Shown: positions 17,606-26,206 of the stretch, in pieces
Numbering within the stretch: the stretch's first letter is position 1
Layout: every line of letters starts with the position of its first letter
NCBI RefSeq assembly: GCF_028864635.1
Contig: NZ_CP104850.1
Span: forward strand, 1,742,001-1,806,000
Direction of reading: 5' to 3'
Source of the DNA: Cloacibacterium sp. TD35
GTDB taxonomy: Bacteria; Bacteroidota; Bacteroidia; Flavobacteriales; Weeksellaceae
Length of the DNA: 64,000 nucleotides
Notes under the pieces: model-generated
Told to the model about the DNA's origin: nothing
What the model saw: only the letters and a program-made list of their open reading frames with translations
Database searches by the model: none
Program-made: the position numbers and the translations under genes

Positions 17606-19462
17606 TTAATTTACAGTTATAATTTCTTTCCAGCCAAATGTTTCACCTATAGTACCGCCAAGATGTAGCCCATCTCCTCTAGGTTTGTCAGGGATTATGC
17701 TGTCATCAGTAGAATTGCCGTTATAATCATTTAGTCTTCTTGTGCCAGATTGCCATCCTGTTTTGTTTTTTACAATAAACGTAAGTTCGTATTGTTTATT
17801 TCCTAATGCTCTTATATAAACATCAGTCTGATAAGAACCTAAACAAAACTGCATCCCGTCTAGTTTTGTAATGGTATCTATAGTAGCGTCTGTTCCAAAG
17901 TGCCATTCTCCATTTACCATTGCAAAAATATTTTGTTTTATCTGATTAACTACTTTATTTCTTAAAAACATTATTGAGTTTTCATCAGGATTGCCATTAC
18001 TTAAGGTTTTATGGGTAGTAAGATGTCTCATATTTACATCGTATGGATTTCCGCTAATGGTGTAATCTGCACCAGCAAAACCTAAAGTAGGAAGATTAGT
18101 GGTACTATTAACAGGGTAATTACCTAATTCAAAAAGCCAAGAGCCAATTACATCTTTCCATGTCATAGTATGTACATCATAATTAATCAACCCTTCATTA
18201 TGAATTTCTGCCCGTATTTTATCAATCCCTTTGTTGGCATATACTAAAGTTTCTGGGTATTTATCTGTTACTTTTTTTAATGTAGAATATACATATTTGC
18301 CAAACTTAACAGCTGTAGGTACGCCTTTCTTAAATTTTTCTTTCATTTTTAATTTCAAATCATCCATATTAGACCAAGAAGTGTCTAGAAGATTTAATAT
18401 GTTTAATTGATTATTTCTTAATAAATCTAAAGCTGCCAATGCTGCAGAATTTGCTAATTCTACATCTTCTGAATTTGATACGTCAAAGTCGTCAAAACTT
18501 AGTATATACATATCTTGTGGATTGTTTTTAAAATACTCTGCGGCAAGAGAATTATTACTAAAAAAATTAACTTGCCAATTTATTAATTGTTTATTTTGTA
18601 AAGAAGAATCAAAGCATAGATTGTTTACAATATTATTAAAAAAAGAAATATTTTGATCTGCCCAGTTTTGATTGGCAGAATATAAAGCATAGATAAATTC
18701 ATCACTATCTTGCTCCTCACAAGCTAGTAATTTACTTCTTGTAGAAGAAGGGATGAATACACTACTTCCGCTTCCAGCAATATTATCTGTAGTTATTTCA
18801 ATAGGTGATTCTCCTCCAGATTCTCCACCTGCTCCACATAAGGTAACCTCAAAATGATAAGATCCAGAGCCGTCACACCATTCACCTGGTCCATTCTGGT
18901 AGTGTACATATCCATATTCACAAGCAACTTCTACATAGGCAGTCCAGCAACCATCACCTGCTATTCTATTTTTTTTGTTTTGAGGCTTGGTGTCGTTGTA
19001 AATTACCTGTGCCAAACCATTTAAATTTTTATAATTATTTTTAATAGAAGCAATTGTCGGTGAATATTTTATTATGGTTTGTGATATATTTCCTAGACTA
19101 TCTTTTTTTACATAAAGGTTATATATATTTTTAGGATCATTATCTATTGATGGTACTAATCTCATGGAATATGTTGTTTCGTTTTTCATTTTAACCATTA
19201 ATATTTTTGATTCATCAATACTAAAATTTTCTAATATATCATTTTTAGATTTAGAATTTTTATCAGACTTTATCCTTGTACTCAGAACAATATTATTTTG
19301 GTTTTTAACGGAAGATAAAAAAGATTGGTAGGAAATTTGTTTTGCAATGCTTTCTTCAGCTACTCTCTTATCTTGTGTGAAATTATTATCTGTTCTACAA
19401 GAAGAAACAATTAGTAATAACAAAAATAAAAAGGCTGTTTTTAATAAATTGATTTTTTTCAT
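17606..19462 (-). CDS. Large lipoprotein, putative contact-dependent or surface toxin
   Basis: It has 618 residues. A lipoprotein signal peptide (MKKINLLKTA…IVSSC) puts the acylated cysteine at residue 22. The region after it is disordered and polar. A Cys-rich segment near residues 170-210 (GDGCWTAYVEVAC, GEWCDGSGSYHFEVTLCG) follows, then a Gly/Ser linker, then an acidic and helical central part. The C-terminal ~250 residues contain the conserved-looking blocks DVHTMTWKDVIGSWLFELG, NPYDVNMRHLTTHKTL and NGEWHFGTD, and end in a Gly-rich stretch. I do not recognise a named toxin family. Context is the argument: four paralogous small lipoproteins follow directly, each with a copy of this gene's 3' end, as in toxin-immunity arrays. 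I chose ATG 19460-19462 because it gives the signal peptide; an upstream in-frame start gives a non-signal leader. Confidence 0.75.
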   Translation of the reverse strand: MKKINLLKTAFLFLLLLIVSSCRTDNNFTQDKRVAEESIAKQISYQSFLSSVKNQNNIVLSTRIKSDKNSKSKNDILENFSIDESKILMVKMKNETTYSMRLVPSIDNDPKNIYNLYVKKDSLGNISQTIIKYSPTIASIKNNYKNLNGLAQVIYNDTKPQNKKNRIAGDGCWTAYVEVACEYGYVHYQNGPGEWCDGSGSYHFEVTLCGAGGESGGESPIEITTDNIAGSGSSVFIPSSTRSKLLACEEQDSDEFIYALYSANQNWADQNISFFNNIVNNLCFDSSLQNKQLINWQVNFFSNNSLAAEYFKNNPQDMYILSFDDFDVSNSEDVELANSAALAALDLLRNNQLNILNLLDTSWSNMDDLKLKMKEKFKKGVPTAVKFGKYVYSTLKKVTDKYPETLVYANKGIDKIRAEIHNEGLINYDVHTMTWKDVIGSWLFELGNYPVNSTTNLPTLGFAGADYTISGNPYDVNMRHLTTHKTLSNGNPDENSIMFLRNKVVNQIKQNIFAMVNGEWHFGTDATIDTITKLDGMQFCLGSYQTDVYIRALGNKQYELTFIVKNKTGWQSGTRRLNDYNGNSTDDSIIPDKPRGDGLHLGGTIGETFGWKEIITVN

Positions 19463-19886
19463 TTGTGATTGTATTTTATTGATAAAATTATTTTTATAAA
19501 ATGATTTGTGAAAATGTACACTCCCCGAATAATTCCAAATCATAAAATTATTCGGGACGCTTCTCAAAGAGTAATAAAATTTTTAGAGTCATGAGTTCGG
19601 GTTATTAGTTATAGTAAAAGTAGAAGAATCCTCTATTATTTTCTCATTTCAGAACTCGTTATTTAAAAAAAATCACTGTCTTTTCATAAAAAATACATTA
19701 ATTTCACATAAAAAATCATTTTTATTTAACATAATTACTTTTTTTGAGTATTTTTTTAATTAAAAAATAACTTGTTGTTTAAATTTTGTTATTTTTGAAA
19801 AGGTGTTTTTATATATATTATGATGATGCTTTAATATTTTTATAAAATCTTAAAAAAACTAAAACCAATAAAAAATTAAACATATT
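19463..19886. other. Intergenic region between divergent genes, with a dyad
   Basis: This 424-bp AT-rich stretch separates the array from the gene at 19887. It contains an 11-bp inverted repeat with arms near 19524-19534 and 19546-19556 (CCCGAATAATT/AATTATTCGGG). It lies about 60 bp upstream of the large lipoprotein start and is a candidate regulatory site. TATTTTTG at 19790-19797 is a possible -7 element for the plus-strand gene. No further gene is seen. Confidence 0.5.
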
Positions 19887-20369
19887 ATGTCAATTACCAA
19901 TTTAAACAACACGCATCTTACTGCTCAGCAAATTACAGATGCACAGAATGCACTTACTCAATTAGAAGCAGCGCTACAAATCATTAATGTAAACCTAAGC
20001 GCAGAAGACCGCCAAAAGTATGGGAGCATCAATGAGCAAAACAAACTTTTCGTAAACAAGGTTTATGATTTTCACAAGAGTCAACCTGACTTATCTTCTT
20101 CTGATGTAGATTGGGAAGAATTTGAGAATGATCATAACAGCAGAAAAAATCTAGAAGCATTTATTACCCGTTTAGACAGCTTGTCTACTAAACTTAAAAA
20201 TGCAAAAATTCTTCACGATTATGTTAATTACCAAGCTGCACTTACAGATTATGCCTATACCAATTATAAGGCAGGTACAGCTTCACCAGGTTTCGAAACT
20301 AAACTGAATGAAACCAAACAATTCTTTGGTGAAACTTCTAAGACCATAGAAACGCCACCTACAGAATAA
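19887..20369 (+). CDS. Hypothetical helical cytosolic protein
   Basis: Family not recognised. It has 160 residues without a signal peptide or membrane segment. It is rich in Asn, Gln, Leu and Ala and looks almost wholly alpha-helical (QQITDAQNALTQLEAALQII, NLEAFITRLDSLSTKLKNAK), with a Pro/Thr tail. It has an ATG start, normal codon use and its own terminator, which support a real gene. The gene stands alone between the divergent lipoprotein array and the convergent S9 peptidase. Confidence 0.75.
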   Translation: MSITNLNNTHLTAQQITDAQNALTQLEAALQIINVNLSAEDRQKYGSINEQNKLFVNKVYDFHKSQPDLSSSDVDWEEFENDHNSRKNLEAFITRLDSLSTKLKNAKILHDYVNYQAALTDYAYTNYKAGTASPGFETKLNETKQFFGETSKTIETPPTE

Positions 20370-20383
20370 TAGAAAACATAAAA

Positions 20384-20418
20384 ATATCCTGCAAATACTA
20401 CTGCAGGATATATTTTTA
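20384..20418 (+). terminator. Rho-independent terminator
   Basis: ATATCCTGCA and TGCAGGATAT pair around AATACTAC, followed by a T run, 15 bp after the stop of the helical protein. Confidence 0.8.
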
Positions 20419-20701
20419 TTCCTTCTGATATATTTTTAACTCATCTCAACCTTTAAATAACTATTTCAGATACGTTTAGAAGTATTCTGTAGAGGTTCTG
20501 TAGTAATCTGATAGGGTTATGTAACCTAAAATTTGGGGTTCTGAACCCTAAATTTACAGTCTAAAATCCTAAGCTATGAGTTAAGTAACTTATATTTTCT
20601 GTTAAAGAACCTCAAGAGATGGATAAAAGACCAAAAAATATGAGTTCAGAACATGAAAATATAATTTCCAAACCAAAACGGAAGTGCTTGGAAAGTATAT
20701 A
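20412..20701. other. Non-coding region with a 27-bp near-palindrome
   Basis: No gene is seen. At 20529-20555, AAATTTGGGGTTC and GAACCCTAAATTT pair over 13 positions (one G-T) around a single T. It lacks a T run, so it is not an obvious terminator. Confidence 0.5.
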
Positions 20702-23566
20702 TTAAGGTTTTTCGTCTGTTAGTTCAAATCCCCAATCTATTCCTTTCAAAGTAGATGGAATTCCTCTAGTCATCCAAACGGGTGCTTTTGCATCTTTCAA
20801 GTAATAATCAAAGAACTGTTGTTCACGAATTTGAATGTCTTTTCTATTTTGTCTTTTGGTAAGGTTATGATCATCATTATTATAGTTCAGCAACCACACT
20901 TTTTTGTCTAATCTTTTTAGAGCAGTAAACATCTCTATTCCTTGATACCATGGCACTGCACCATCTTTATCATTGCTCATAATAACCACGGGAGTTGTTA
21001 CTTTGTCTAAATGAAAAAGAGGTGAATTTTCTATATATAATTCTGGAGCTTCCCAAAGTGTTTTACCAATTCTACTCTGACTTCTTTCGTACTGAAACTG
21101 ACGGTTCATTCCTGTAGACCAACGGATTCCACCATACGCAGAAGTCATGTTTACTACAGGTGCGCCAGACCAAGCAGCGGCATACATATCGTTATGAGTG
21201 ATAAGATAAGCGACTTGATAGCCCCCCCAACTTTGCCCTTGGATTCCTATTTTGTCGCCATTTACCCAAGGATTTTTCTTTAAATATTCTACCCCTGAGT
21301 TAATGAATTCTACAGCAGACTGACCAGGATGTCCGTCTTCATAGGAAATATCTGGTGCGAAAACTAAGTATTCATTGCTTACAAAGAAACTAATATTTAA
21401 TCGGGAAGGAGTAGGAGCCGGTGCAATATATCGGTTTAATCCATCTGAAAGTTTTTCGTAGAAATAAACAATCATTGGATATTTTTTATTGGGGTCAAAA
21501 TTTTCAGGTTTATAAAGAATACCTTTTGAAGAGTAACCTTTGGGAGTAGTCCAAGAAACCAGTTCTGCAGTTCCCCAATTATATGAATTTTGTTGAGGAT
21601 TTATTTTTGAAACTTGATGTTCGGTTTTAAAATAATCAGAGACATAAACATTAGGAGAATTTTGGAAAGATTCTTTCGTGTAAGAATAGACTTCTGCATT
21701 TTTGGCTTTTATGAGGTTTTTATATCCGTAAAAATCTCCCATTTGTAATAGTTCTGGATTTTTTGAGGCTTCAATTTTAGATTTGAATATTCCTGACTGT
21801 TTATTTTCTTCATTGAAAGCAAAAAGATACATTTCGGTTTTTCTATTATAACTTTTAATGTCTTTATCCAACTGATACATGTCAAAAGATATTTTGTTTT
21901 TTCTTCCAAAACCATTGGTGATGTTTTTTGGAGCAGATTTTCCATCTAAAAAGAATTCCCAAAGGTCATATCTATCTTTAATGATTACAGAAAAGTCAAG
22001 GTCTGTAAATCCTTCTAATCCGTATGAATTAGGATAATCTGGCATATCAAATTCTTCATTTGTAAATTTTACCTGTAAACCTTTATTCAGTTGAAAAGTA
22101 GATTTTTTTACAACATTATAAGCATACCAATTTCCATCTTCTCTGTTGAAATAAACCATGTAATTTCCCAAAGGAGACGGATAAACTCTACCGTTAAGAT
22201 TTTTTACAAATTCTGTAGTTTCTCCAGATAGGTTATTAACGATAAAATATGTGTTCTTTTCAGCGCCAGTCCATTGAAATTCAGCTCTAGAATTATTGTT
22301 GGAAATTCCTACTGAAAAAGGAGCATTTCCTTCATTAATTATCGCTATTGAATCCATTTTAGGATGCGTAATTGCTGTTAGAATTTCAGGGTTTTGGGTT
22401 TGAATGACCGCGTCATAAGACTTTTTTAAATCTTTACTTAAATTTTTAAGTTGAATAGTTTTTAAGTAATCATCATTATGGCTCCATATATCTAAAATAG
22501 CGTGATCATTTGTGATAAGCGCTGTATCTTTTGCTATGGGTTTAGGAGCAATTCCGAAATATAATTGTTTTCCGTTTTTGCTGAAGGTAGGCATTTTATT
22601 TTCTGAAATGACCCAACCTTTTGGCATTTTCAAAGAATTATGATTGAGAACTGCTTTTTTGTTACTTGAAAAATAATACAGATTATAATTTTTTACCAAA
22701 TCATTTTCAGCAGAAGTGGTTCCTACAAGTGAAAAATGATTACCAGATTTATCAAACGATAATTGGGAAAAATCTCCTTCCTCTTCGATTAACTTGTTCA
22801 CTGCGAAATTTTCTAAATTCATCAAATGAACAGACTGTAGGGCATATTTTTTAGGCTTAGATTTGTCTTTTGATTTTACTTTCTCCTTGTCTTTAGCATC
22901 ATCATTTTTCTCTTCAGGTTTTTGAGTGACAAAAGCCAATTGCTTTCCGTTTTCGCTAAACTCATATCTAATCACATTCTGAAAACTTTGTTTTTTTCCT
23001 GTTAAAAGATTTTCTATGATAAGTTCCGAAGGTTTATTATTTTTATCATCACCAGCATCTTCCTTGTCATCATCTTTTTCAGCTTCTGTGGATTTGTCTT
23101 TTAGATTTTCTAAAAGGTAAGCTACCACAGAACCGCCTTTAATTGGGATTTTGTAAGATTTTACATTTGGGATTTTAGCTGTTTTTGAGTTTTGTAGGTT
23201 TACAATAAAAAGAGAATCCTTAGTTAATTTATTTTTTTTGAGTTTTTTATCTTTCACCGCCTTTATATCTTTATAAAAAGGTCTTACGCTGAAAACTGCA
23301 AATTTAGAGTCGCTAGTTATCGCCAATTTATTAGCTCTAGGAAAATTTTGAGAAGTCTTTTTGTCTGTGGCAAATAGGAGCAGAGTTCCATCGCCTTCTT
23401 GAACATCTTTACTATAACCTAGCCATTTTCCGTCATTAGAAAGCACACGATTTCCAATAGATTCCCACGAATCATAAACGCTGTGGTCTAAAGATTTTTT
23501 TTGTGCAATGATAAAATTTGAAGAAAAGAATAAAAAGCAAAAAAGAAAAAGTTTTAATTTAAGCAT
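20702..23566 (-). CDS. Secreted S9 family prolyl oligopeptidase-type peptidase
   Basis: This 954-residue protein has a signal peptide (residues 1-22, ending near IIAQ). The N-terminal two thirds are the beta-propeller-like part, interrupted by two low-complexity acidic/basic insertions (EAEKDDDKEDAGDDKNNK near 165 and KDKEKVKSKDKSKPKK near 225). The C-terminal alpha/beta-hydrolase domain carries the catalytic Ser779 in GQSWGGYQ, Asp868 in DKDGAVP and His900 in DDHNL. This matches dipeptidyl peptidase IV or acylaminoacyl peptidase relatives that release or trim peptides in the periplasm. Substrate preference cannot be read. prmC lies 65 bp upstream on the same strand. Confidence 0.92.
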   Translation of the reverse strand: MLKLKLFLFCFLFFSSNFIIAQKKSLDHSVYDSWESIGNRVLSNDGKWLGYSKDVQEGDGTLLLFATDKKTSQNFPRANKLAITSDSKFAVFSVRPFYKDIKAVKDKKLKKNKLTKDSLFIVNLQNSKTAKIPNVKSYKIPIKGGSVVAYLLENLKDKSTEAEKDDDKEDAGDDKNNKPSELIIENLLTGKKQSFQNVIRYEFSENGKQLAFVTQKPEEKNDDAKDKEKVKSKDKSKPKKYALQSVHLMNLENFAVNKLIEEEGDFSQLSFDKSGNHFSLVGTTSAENDLVKNYNLYYFSSNKKAVLNHNSLKMPKGWVISENKMPTFSKNGKQLYFGIAPKPIAKDTALITNDHAILDIWSHNDDYLKTIQLKNLSKDLKKSYDAVIQTQNPEILTAITHPKMDSIAIINEGNAPFSVGISNNNSRAEFQWTGAEKNTYFIVNNLSGETTEFVKNLNGRVYPSPLGNYMVYFNREDGNWYAYNVVKKSTFQLNKGLQVKFTNEEFDMPDYPNSYGLEGFTDLDFSVIIKDRYDLWEFFLDGKSAPKNITNGFGRKNKISFDMYQLDKDIKSYNRKTEMYLFAFNEENKQSGIFKSKIEASKNPELLQMGDFYGYKNLIKAKNAEVYSYTKESFQNSPNVYVSDYFKTEHQVSKINPQQNSYNWGTAELVSWTTPKGYSSKGILYKPENFDPNKKYPMIVYFYEKLSDGLNRYIAPAPTPSRLNISFFVSNEYLVFAPDISYEDGHPGQSAVEFINSGVEYLKKNPWVNGDKIGIQGQSWGGYQVAYLITHNDMYAAAWSGAPVVNMTSAYGGIRWSTGMNRQFQYERSQSRIGKTLWEAPELYIENSPLFHLDKVTTPVVIMSNDKDGAVPWYQGIEMFTALKRLDKKVWLLNYNNDDHNLTKRQNRKDIQIREQQFFDYYLKDAKAPVWMTRGIPSTLKGIDWGFELTDEKP

Positions 23567-23631
23567 AATTTAAATATTGTTGTATTATGCTTTAAAATTA
23601 ACAAAAATTTATAAAAATGAGTTCACTTTTA

Positions 23632-24480
23632 TTACTTTCTTCCTATTATAAATCTATCGTTTCCAGATAAATCTTTTACCAATTCGCTTTCTGAGAAATT
23701 TTTGAACAGTTCTAAGGTTTCATTTCCTAATTTTTGATTGATTTCAAGGAAAAACTGTCCGTTTTCATTTAAGTGTTTTTCGCAGTCTTTTGCTATCTTT
23801 CTGTAGAAAATAAGTGCATCTTGAGTTGGTGAGAATAGTGCAATATTGGGTTCAAAACCTTTTACAGAATCTTCGATTTCTGCATTTTCATCGATTCCAA
23901 TATAGGGAGGATTGGAAATGATTATGTCATAATTTTCGGTTAAATCTGTATTTAGGTAATCTGCTTGGAAAAAACGAATTTCGGTTTTATGAAATACTGC
24001 ATTTTTCTGAGCAATTTCAAGTGCTTTTTCAGAAATGTCCATTGCTGAAACATCTGCCTTCGGAAAGTTTTTTTTCAAAGTAATCGGAATGATTCCGCTT
24101 CCTGTTCCAATGTCAATAATTTTGAAATCTCTAGTTTCGTGTCTCGAGTCTCGAATCTTGTTAATGGTTATTTCTAGAAGTTCTTCCGTTTCAGGACGAG
24201 GAATGAGAACATTTTCATCTACAGAAAATCTTAATTTATAAAATTCTGTATATCCCAAAATCTGTTGATATGGTTTTCCTGATTTTAGTTTTTTCAGAAT
24301 CTCTACTAAATCTTCTTCATCACTAATTAAAAGCTCTTGGTGAGAGAATTTTCTTTGCTGAAAAGTATCAAAACCTACTTGATGATATAGAAAAATAGAG
24401 TAAAGTTTTGCAATTTCTGCTTCAGAATATAAATCAACCAATTCACTTTTAAAGTGTCTTTTGCATTCTAGTATTGTCAT
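23632..24480 (-). CDS. prmC: Release factor glutamine methyltransferase PrmC
   Basis: This enzyme N5-methylates the Gln of the GGQ motif in release factors RF1/RF2, using SAM. It has 282 residues. The N-terminal helical domain is followed by IPRPETEEL at 93-101, the SAM motif DIGTGSGIIP at 123-132 and the substrate-Gln motif NPPY at 190-193. Between residues 108 and 119 there is a charged stretch, KIRDSRHETRDF, encoded by a degenerate tandem repeat of GA-CTCGA-type units, which looks like an in-frame insertion. The yaaA gene lies 13 bp upstream on the same strand. Confidence 0.93.
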   Translation of the reverse strand: MTILECKRHFKSELVDLYSEAEIAKLYSIFLYHQVGFDTFQQRKFSHQELLISDEEDLVEILKKLKSGKPYQQILGYTEFYKLRFSVDENVLIPRPETEELLEITINKIRDSRHETRDFKIIDIGTGSGIIPITLKKNFPKADVSAMDISEKALEIAQKNAVFHKTEIRFFQADYLNTDLTENYDIIISNPPYIGIDENAEIEDSVKGFEPNIALFSPTQDALIFYRKIAKDCEKHLNENGQFFLEINQKLGNETLELFKNFSESELVKDLSGNDRFIIGRK

Positions 24481-24493
24481 AAATATATTGTAA

Positions 24494-25255
24494 TTATCTC
24501 ACAAAAACCAGTTTGTTTTCGGTAGAAAGTTCTTCGTTAATCAAGTAATTTTCGTAGTTAAATGCTTTTACATCATTCAGCGTTTTAGCATTGGTTTCCG
24601 CGCAAAATCTGGCGACTAAACCTCTTGCATGTTTGGTGTAAACTACAATGGTTTTTAGTTTTCCGTTCGGTTGAGTTTGATAGAATTCAAAATCTACAAC
24701 AGGATTGTTGAGTTTTTTTCTGTTGATAACTTTTCCGTATTCATTACTTGCTAGATTAAGCAATAATTCATTTTTTTTGAGTTCAGCATTGATTTGTTCT
24801 GTGATTTTGTCACTCCAAAATTCATACAGATTTTTATAATGCTCAAATTCGAAATTTCTACCCATTTCTAAGCGGTAAAGCATTACTTTATCTGAAGGTT
24901 TCAGAAGACCATACAAGCCAGAAAGTATTCTATGGTTTTTCTGTAAATAATCTACCGCATTTTTATCTAGAGTTTTAGCATCTAGACCTCTGTAAACCTC
25001 TCCTGTGAAAGCAAAAAGAGCAGGTGCAGATTCTTTGGCAGTAGGTTTTGGTTTCCAAACTTGGTTTCTGTGCCAGTTTTCATCTGCTAATTTTGCGGAA
25101 ATTTCCATTAATTCTGATAAATATTGTGGCGTTTTTTCTTTGAGATAAGAATGTATTAAAGTCGCTTCTTCAATGAATTTTGGAGTAGTGGTTTTCAAAA
25201 ATTCTGTAGAATTTTCTACATTCATTAATTTGGCAGGTGAAGTAATGATTTTCAT
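24494..25255 (-). CDS. yaaA: YaaA/UPF0246 family peroxide stress protein
   Basis: It has 253 residues, the usual length. The start MKIITSPAKLMN and internal motifs (ALFAFTGEVYRGLDAKTL, LSGLYGLLKPSD, NLASNEYGKVI, YTKHARGLVARF) are those of YaaA. In E. coli, YaaA lowers intracellular free iron during peroxide stress and binds DNA. No signal peptide. It starts the minus-strand run yaaA-prmC-S9 peptidase, with 13 bp between yaaA and prmC. Confidence 0.93.
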   Translation of the reverse strand: MKIITSPAKLMNVENSTEFLKTTTPKFIEEATLIHSYLKEKTPQYLSELMEISAKLADENWHRNQVWKPKPTAKESAPALFAFTGEVYRGLDAKTLDKNAVDYLQKNHRILSGLYGLLKPSDKVMLYRLEMGRNFEFEHYKNLYEFWSDKITEQINAELKKNELLLNLASNEYGKVINRKKLNNPVVDFEFYQTQPNGKLKTIVVYTKHARGLVARFCAETNAKTLNDVKAFNYENYLINEELSTENKLVFVR

Positions 25256-25467
25256 TTGGATTTAGACGTTTGAAATTTGAAATTGAATGTTCAAAAATAA
25301 AACAAATTTTAATTTTTACAACCTATATCTATGATAGACGAAAAGTGAACCTTTGATTGAGCTGAACTCTTTTTGTGAAATGTAATATTGCAAAAAAGTG
25401 AGAGTGGGAAGAGAAACCTAACGAAGAGACTCGATAACTTTAAGAGTAATATTTTACGGCTAAAAAA

Positions 25468-26079
25468 TTATAATTCGCCTTTTCCTTCTCTCAGGATTTC
25501 TGGTTCGCCACTGGTTAAATCTACGATGGTAGAAGCTACATTATCTCCATAACCAGAATCAATGACGATATCTACCAAATGATCATATTTCTCTGCGATA
25601 AGTTCTGGGTCAGTAGAATATTCTATCACTTCGTCATCATCTTTTATGGATGTAGAGGCAATAGGATGGCCTAGTTTTTCTACAATGAGTTGTGGAATAG
25701 GATGATCTGGAACTCTGATTCCTACAGTTTTTTTTCCTTTGTAAGCCAGCGGTAAATTTTTATTAGCCTCTAAAATAAAGGTAAAAGGACCGGGTATTTT
25801 AGATTTTAAAAGTCTGAAAGTAGACGTTTCGATAGGACGAGTAAATTCTGAAAGATGACTGAGATTGTTGCAAATAATAGAAAATTGTGCTTTGTCTAAT
25901 GTAGTATTTTTAAGACGAGCGAGTTTTTCCATGGCTTTTACATTGTAAATATCACAACCCAACGCATAAACCGTGTCTGATGGATAAATAATCAATCCAC
26001 CATCTTGTAGCGTTTTAATCACCTCATTCATGTAATTCTCTTGAGGATTGTCTGGGTATATTTTCAGGATTTTTGCCAT
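25468..26079 (-). CDS. YciO/Sua5/YrdC-type L-threonylcarbamoyladenylate synthase family protein
   Basis: It has 203 residues from ATG 26079; an in-frame TTG two codons earlier is less likely. The YrdC fold is marked by the GGLIIYPSDTVYALGCDI start, the KxR-type KNTTLDKAQFSIIC region, PGPFTFIL and VGIRVPDHP. Sua5/TsaC proteins make threonylcarbamoyl-AMP for tRNA t6A modification. The short length and YPSDTVYALGCD motif are nearest to YciO, whose exact role is less certain. It is near, but not obviously linked to, the tRNA gene upstream. Confidence 0.88.
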   Translation of the reverse strand: MAKILKIYPDNPQENYMNEVIKTLQDGGLIIYPSDTVYALGCDIYNVKAMEKLARLKNTTLDKAQFSIICNNLSHLSEFTRPIETSTFRLLKSKIPGPFTFILEANKNLPLAYKGKKTVGIRVPDHPIPQLIVEKLGHPIASTSIKDDDEVIEYSTDPELIAEKYDHLVDIVIDSGYGDNVASTIVDLTSGEPEILREGKGEL

Positions 26080-26100
26080 ACCCAAAGGTAATAAATAAAA

Positions 26101-26128
26101 AAGAGAATCAAAAATATTTGATTCTCTT
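26101..26128 (-). terminator. Hairpin terminator behind the tRNA-fragment copy
   Basis: AGAGAATCAAA pairs with TTTGATTCTCT around four bases. On the minus strand it is followed by six T residues. It mirrors the terminator at 26446-26471. Confidence 0.75.
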
Positions 26129-26133
26129 CTTAA

Positions 26134-26206
26134 GCTTAGTAGCGAGACGTGTTCGCTTTAGCGAAACTGGACTCGAACCTGTGTTCGCCTAGGCGAATAT
26201 GAGCCC
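26134..26206 (-). pseudogene. Decayed copy of the 3' part of initiator tRNA-Met
   Basis: Blocks shared with the real tRNA gene at 26479-26551 are in the same order: AGCTTAGTAGCGAGA (acceptor end), CTCGAACCTGTG (T arm) and TATGAGCCC (anticodon arm), read on the plus strand. Between them sit two small palindromes in place of tRNA sequence: TTCGCTTTAGCGAA at 26152-26165 and TTCGCCTAGGCGAA at 26184-26197. It cannot fold as a tRNA. The GIY-YIG reading frame ends inside it. Confidence 0.75.

Noticed and set aside
17117-17622. Plus-strand open frames over the lipoprotein array
   Set aside because: They lie opposite the lipoprotein genes, which have signal peptides and conserved paralogue motifs; the plus frames have neither.
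15001-17770. CRISPR-like array because of regular spacing of repeats
   Set aside because: Repeat units are ~160 bp with spacers of ~460 bp that are protein-coding; no cas genes.
26134-26206. A second functional tRNA gene
   Set aside because: The acceptor and D arm halves are missing and palindromes interrupt the arms; it cannot fold as a tRNA.
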